This document shows positions 16,991 through 19,128 of a stretch of DNA of 19,128 nt, piece after piece. The first letter of the stretch is position 1. Each line of letters starts with the position of its first letter. Source of the DNA: Xenorhabdus eapokensis (GTDB taxonomy: Bacteria > Pseudomonadota > Gammaproteobacteria > Enterobacterales > Enterobacteriaceae); contig NZ_MKGQ01000026.1 of assembly GCF_001908105.1 (NCBI RefSeq), positions 22,652-41,779 of the forward strand, in the 5' to 3' direction. The position numbers and the translations under genes were made by a program. The notes under the pieces are model-generated. The model was not told the DNA's origin, did no database searches, and was given only the letters and a program-made list of their open reading frames with translations.

Positions 16991-17024
16991 AACCATCCCC
17001 ACAGAAAAATCTGGGAGGATGGTT
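16991..17024 (-). promoter_or_regulatory. stem-loop in the dppA-dppB gap
   Basis: Two 15-nt arms (16991-17005 and 17010-17024) pair around a 4-nt loop with one mismatch and one wobble. The minus-strand tail is TTTCGC, without a proper U-run, so full termination is unlikely. Such hairpins after binding-protein genes usually protect the upstream mRNA from 3' exonucleases and cause partial attenuation, raising DppA relative to DppBCDF. Confidence 0.75.
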
Positions 17025-17049
17025 AATCACAACAGCCCAACAGCAAGAA

Positions 17050-18660
17050 TTATTTGAGATCAACGTTGTAAAAGTGATGCTTACTAAAAGGATCGACCAC
17101 ATAGCCCTTCACTTCTTTACGAATGGGTTCATAAACCGTAGAGTGGGCAATGATCAATGCAGGTACTTGTTCATGCATAACAACTTGTGCTTGCTTATAA
17201 AGCTCGGTGCGCTTGTTGATATCTGCGGTTTGACGTGCTGGCTGGATAATGTCTTCAAATGGCTTGTAACACCATTTGGAATAGTTGGAACCCCTTTCTT
17301 TGGCAGCGCAGCTAAATAAAGTGCCAAAGAAGTTATCAGGATCGCCATTATCTCCTGTCCATCCCATCATCACGGTCTTCGGTTCACCATCTTTGGCGCG
17401 TTTCAGGTATTCACCCCATTCATAGCTGACAATCTTGGCCTTAACACCAATTTTCGCCCAGTCAGCCTGAATCATTTCCGCCATGCGGCGGGCGTTCGGG
17501 TTATACGGACGCTGTACTGGCATCGCCCACAGATCGGTTTCGAAACCATTCGGGAAACCAGCTTCTTTCAACAGCTCCTTAGCTTTGGCGGGATCATAGG
17601 AGTAATCTTTAATGTCATTGTCATAACTCCATATGGTCGGTGGGATCAGGTTTTTTGCTTTCTGCCCTGCACCCTGATAGACAGCCTCAATGATGGCGTC
17701 TTTGTTCACCGCCATCGCCAGTGCCTGACGCACTTTTTGATTATCCATCGGTGGCTTAGTGACATTAAAGGAGAGATAACCAACATTCAGCCCCGCCTGT
17801 TCTTTCAGGACAATGTTTTTATCTTGTTTCATGCGCGCAAGATCTGCCGGGTTTGGATAGGGCATAACCTGACATTCATTTTTCTGCAATTTTGCATAGC
17901 GCACAGAAGCATCAGGCGTAATGGAAAAGACTAAGCGGTCAATTTTTGCCGGCCCTTCCCAATAATCCTTAAAAGCCTTATAGAGAATTCGGGAGTCTTT
18001 CTGATATTGCACTAGCTGGAATGGGCCGGTTCCAATTGGATTCAGGTCAACTTTCTCCGGTGTTCCTGCCTTCATCATCACATCAGCATATTCCCCTGAC
18101 ATGATCGACGCAAAATCCATCGCCAGATTAGCCATGAAAGGAGCTTCAGGCTGTGACAGCACAAAGCGGACGGTATAATCATCGACTTTTTCTATTTTGC
18201 TGATGATATTCCCCATATCCATACCAATAAAATATTCGTAGCTGCCGCCCGAAACCTGATGGTACGGATGATTTTTATCTTTCTGGCGCATAAAAGTAAA
18301 AATCACATCATCAGCATTAAAATCACGGGTAGGTTTGAATTCCTTACTGCTATGCCACTTCACTCCCTTGCGCAAATGGAAGGTATAAACCTTACCGTCG
18401 TCACTCACGTCCCAACGTTCAGCAAGACTGGGAATGATCTCTGTTGTACCTAATTTAAAATCCACCAAACGGTTATAGATCGGGACTGAACTGGCATCAT
18501 AAGTTGTACCAGAAGTGAATAACTGTGGGTTGAAGCCTTCAGGAGAACCTTCAGAGCAGTAGACCAACGTTTTTGCCTGAATACTGGCTGTAACAGCCAA
18601 TGCGACAAGACCGATACCCAGTTTTAACAAACCAGATTGTTTTTTCTTGGAAATTGTCAT
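17050..18660 (-). CDS. dppA: DppA, periplasmic dipeptide-binding protein
   Basis: This is the solute-binding protein that captures dipeptides in the periplasm and delivers them to DppBCDF; in E. coli it also binds haem and acts in peptide chemotaxis with Tap. The 536-residue precursor has a signal peptide (1-29, cleavage after IQA) and mature start [19 protein letters not shown]. It shares long identical-looking blocks with E. coli DppA, such as [54 protein letters not shown] and [15 protein letters not shown]. Conserved cysteines consistent with disulphides are present. The ATG has only a weak GGGG about nine bases upstream. It is the first gene of the operon. Confidence 0.97.
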   Translation of the reverse strand: MTISKKKQSGLLKLGIGLVALAVTASIQAKTLVYCSEGSPEGFNPQLFTSGTTYDASSVPIYNRLVDFKLGTTEIIPSLAERWDVSDDGKVYTFHLRKGVKWHSSKEFKPTRDFNADDVIFTFMRQKDKNHPYHQVSGGSYEYFIGMDMGNIISKIEKVDDYTVRFVLSQPEAPFMANLAMDFASIMSGEYADVMMKAGTPEKVDLNPIGTGPFQLVQYQKDSRILYKAFKDYWEGPAKIDRLVFSITPDASVRYAKLQKNECQVMPYPNPADLARMKQDKNIVLKEQAGLNVGYLSFNVTKPPMDNQKVRQALAMAVNKDAIIEAVYQGAGQKAKNLIPPTIWSYDNDIKDYSYDPAKAKELLKEAGFPNGFETDLWAMPVQRPYNPNARRMAEMIQADWAKIGVKAKIVSYEWGEYLKRAKDGEPKTVMMGWTGDNGDPDNFFGTLFSCAAKERGSNYSKWCYKPFEDIIQPARQTADINKRTELYKQAQVVMHEQVPALIIAHSTVYEPIRKEVKGYVVDPFSKHHFYNVDLK

Positions 18661-18993
18661 TACTTGAACCCCGTTTGTGATGTTTAGCTTGTTTTATTAT
18701 TTTTCGCTTATCAATTAATCAATTGTTATGCCTGACGTCAACATCATCACACACAACACCAGAAACATAAGAAAAACACAAAAGAAAAGAATTATTAACA
18801 ATGATGGTTAAAAAACATGACGCAAAGCACACAGAATAGACAGATCAACTAAATATTAAGCAAGCAGAAAGAATTAATCTCTGGTGATGATAATTTTGAA
18901 TTTGTGACCACATGCTTAAATAATAATCAGAGCAATTTATAAAAAAGCGGGGATATAAGATGAGAATATGCGCCGATCAGGATAATTGTTTTA
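18661..18993. other. dpp operon upstream region
   Basis: This 333-bp AT-rich stretch between dppA and the IS end has no credible ORF. The leader just before dppA contains a CA-rich stretch (ACATCACAAAC on the minus strand) near the ribosome binding site. In enterics the small RNA GcvB represses dppA through CA-rich leader sites, so this is a plausible but untested target. The rest is simple AT-rich sequence with no repeat that I can defend. Confidence 0.5.
18714..18741 (-). promoter_or_regulatory. candidate sigma-70 promoter for dppA
   Basis: On the minus strand TTGACG (18736-18741, five of six consensus bases) is followed by 16 bp and ATTAAT (18714-18719, four of six). Transcription would start near 18707, giving a leader of about 47 nt. 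The distance to the start codon is sensible; the -10 match is only fair. Confidence 0.38.
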
Positions 18994-19128
18994 GGGTCTG
19001 TTGATGTTTTAAGGTCATAATTCATTCAGCCCACATGGGCAACCAGACAATGATAAACGCCAGAGCCAACATACTGGCGTAATTCCGTTCAAGCTTATCG
19101 TATCTTGTTGCTATTGCACGAAAATGTT
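18994..19128 (-). mobile_element. end of an IS5-family insertion sequence (partial)
   Basis: The fragment consists of the transposase 3' end plus about 28 bp of non-coding end sequence, finishing in GGGTCTGTTG at 18994, the kind of terminal repeat seen in IS5-family (IS427-like) elements. The bases directly outside are TTA, compatible with the short TA-type target duplications of that group. The other end lies beyond the window, so the duplication cannot be checked. Confidence 0.7.
19022..19128 (-). CDS. IS5-family transposase, C-terminal end (partial)
   Basis: The frame entering from the right edge encodes 34 complete residues starting HFRAIATRYDKLERNYASML and ending in the hydrophobic tail WLPMWAE before TGA at 19022-19024. 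RAIATRYDKLxRNY is the typical C-terminal signature of IS5-family DDE transposases, including the last acidic catalytic helix region. Transcription points toward dppA. Whether the full gene is intact cannot be seen here. Confidence 0.85.
   Translation of the reverse strand, partial: HFRAIATRYDKLERNYASMLALAFIIVWLPMWAE

Overview
The window reads as chromosomal DNA of an enterobacterial insect pathogen, most likely Xenorhabdus, with Photorhabdus as the close alternative. The evidence is a two-partner haemolysin of the XhlB/XhlA (PhlB/PhlA) type beside strongly enterobacterial core genes (yhjD, yhjJ, hmsP/yhjK, dppABCDF), moderate AT richness, and an IS fragment at the right edge. Assignments rest on reading the translations and on remembered family sequences; no database search was run.

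Left part (1-6785, + strand): the last 29 codons of an unidentified gene, a 438-bp AT-rich leader, then xhlB (outer-membrane TpsB transporter) and xhlA (secreted TpsA haemolysin). A long inverted repeat lies between xhlB and xhlA, and a strong rho-independent terminator closes the pair. XhlB should carry XhlA across the outer membrane, recognising the N-terminal TPS domain that holds the NPNG and CxxC motifs.

Middle (6865-12740): yhjD (+, inner-membrane BrkB-family protein), a small 4-oxalocrotonate-tautomerase-like gene (+), a terminator-like hairpin, and then three genes on the minus strand: a phosphocholine-type phospholipase C, yhjJ (an M16 peptidase homologue without the zinc motif), and an hmsP/yhjK homologue cut off straight after its HAMP segment, so that it has no GGDEF or EAL domain.

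Right part (13016-19128, - strand): the complete dipeptide permease operon dppA-dppB-dppC-dppD-dppF, with a long hairpin between dppA and dppB. Its 333-bp upstream region ends at the terminal repeat and last 34 codons of an IS5-family transposase.

The order and orientation yhjD(+) / yhjJ(-) / yhjK(-) / dppF..A(-) matches the E. coli K-12 yhjD-to-dppA segment as I remember it, but most of the genes between are gone (yhjE, yhjG, pdeH, kdgK, dctA, the bcs cellulose genes). Lytic or accessory genes (xhlBA, plc, the tautomerase) sit in or next to the shortened segment. The window therefore looks like a core locus that lost its cyclic-di-GMP and cellulose functions and gained virulence genes. I found no CRISPR array, tRNA, rRNA or intact prophage, and nothing I can defend as a wholly new system. 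The most interesting items are the HmsP-like protein without its catalytic half and a phospholipase C whose twin-arginine export signal looks broken.
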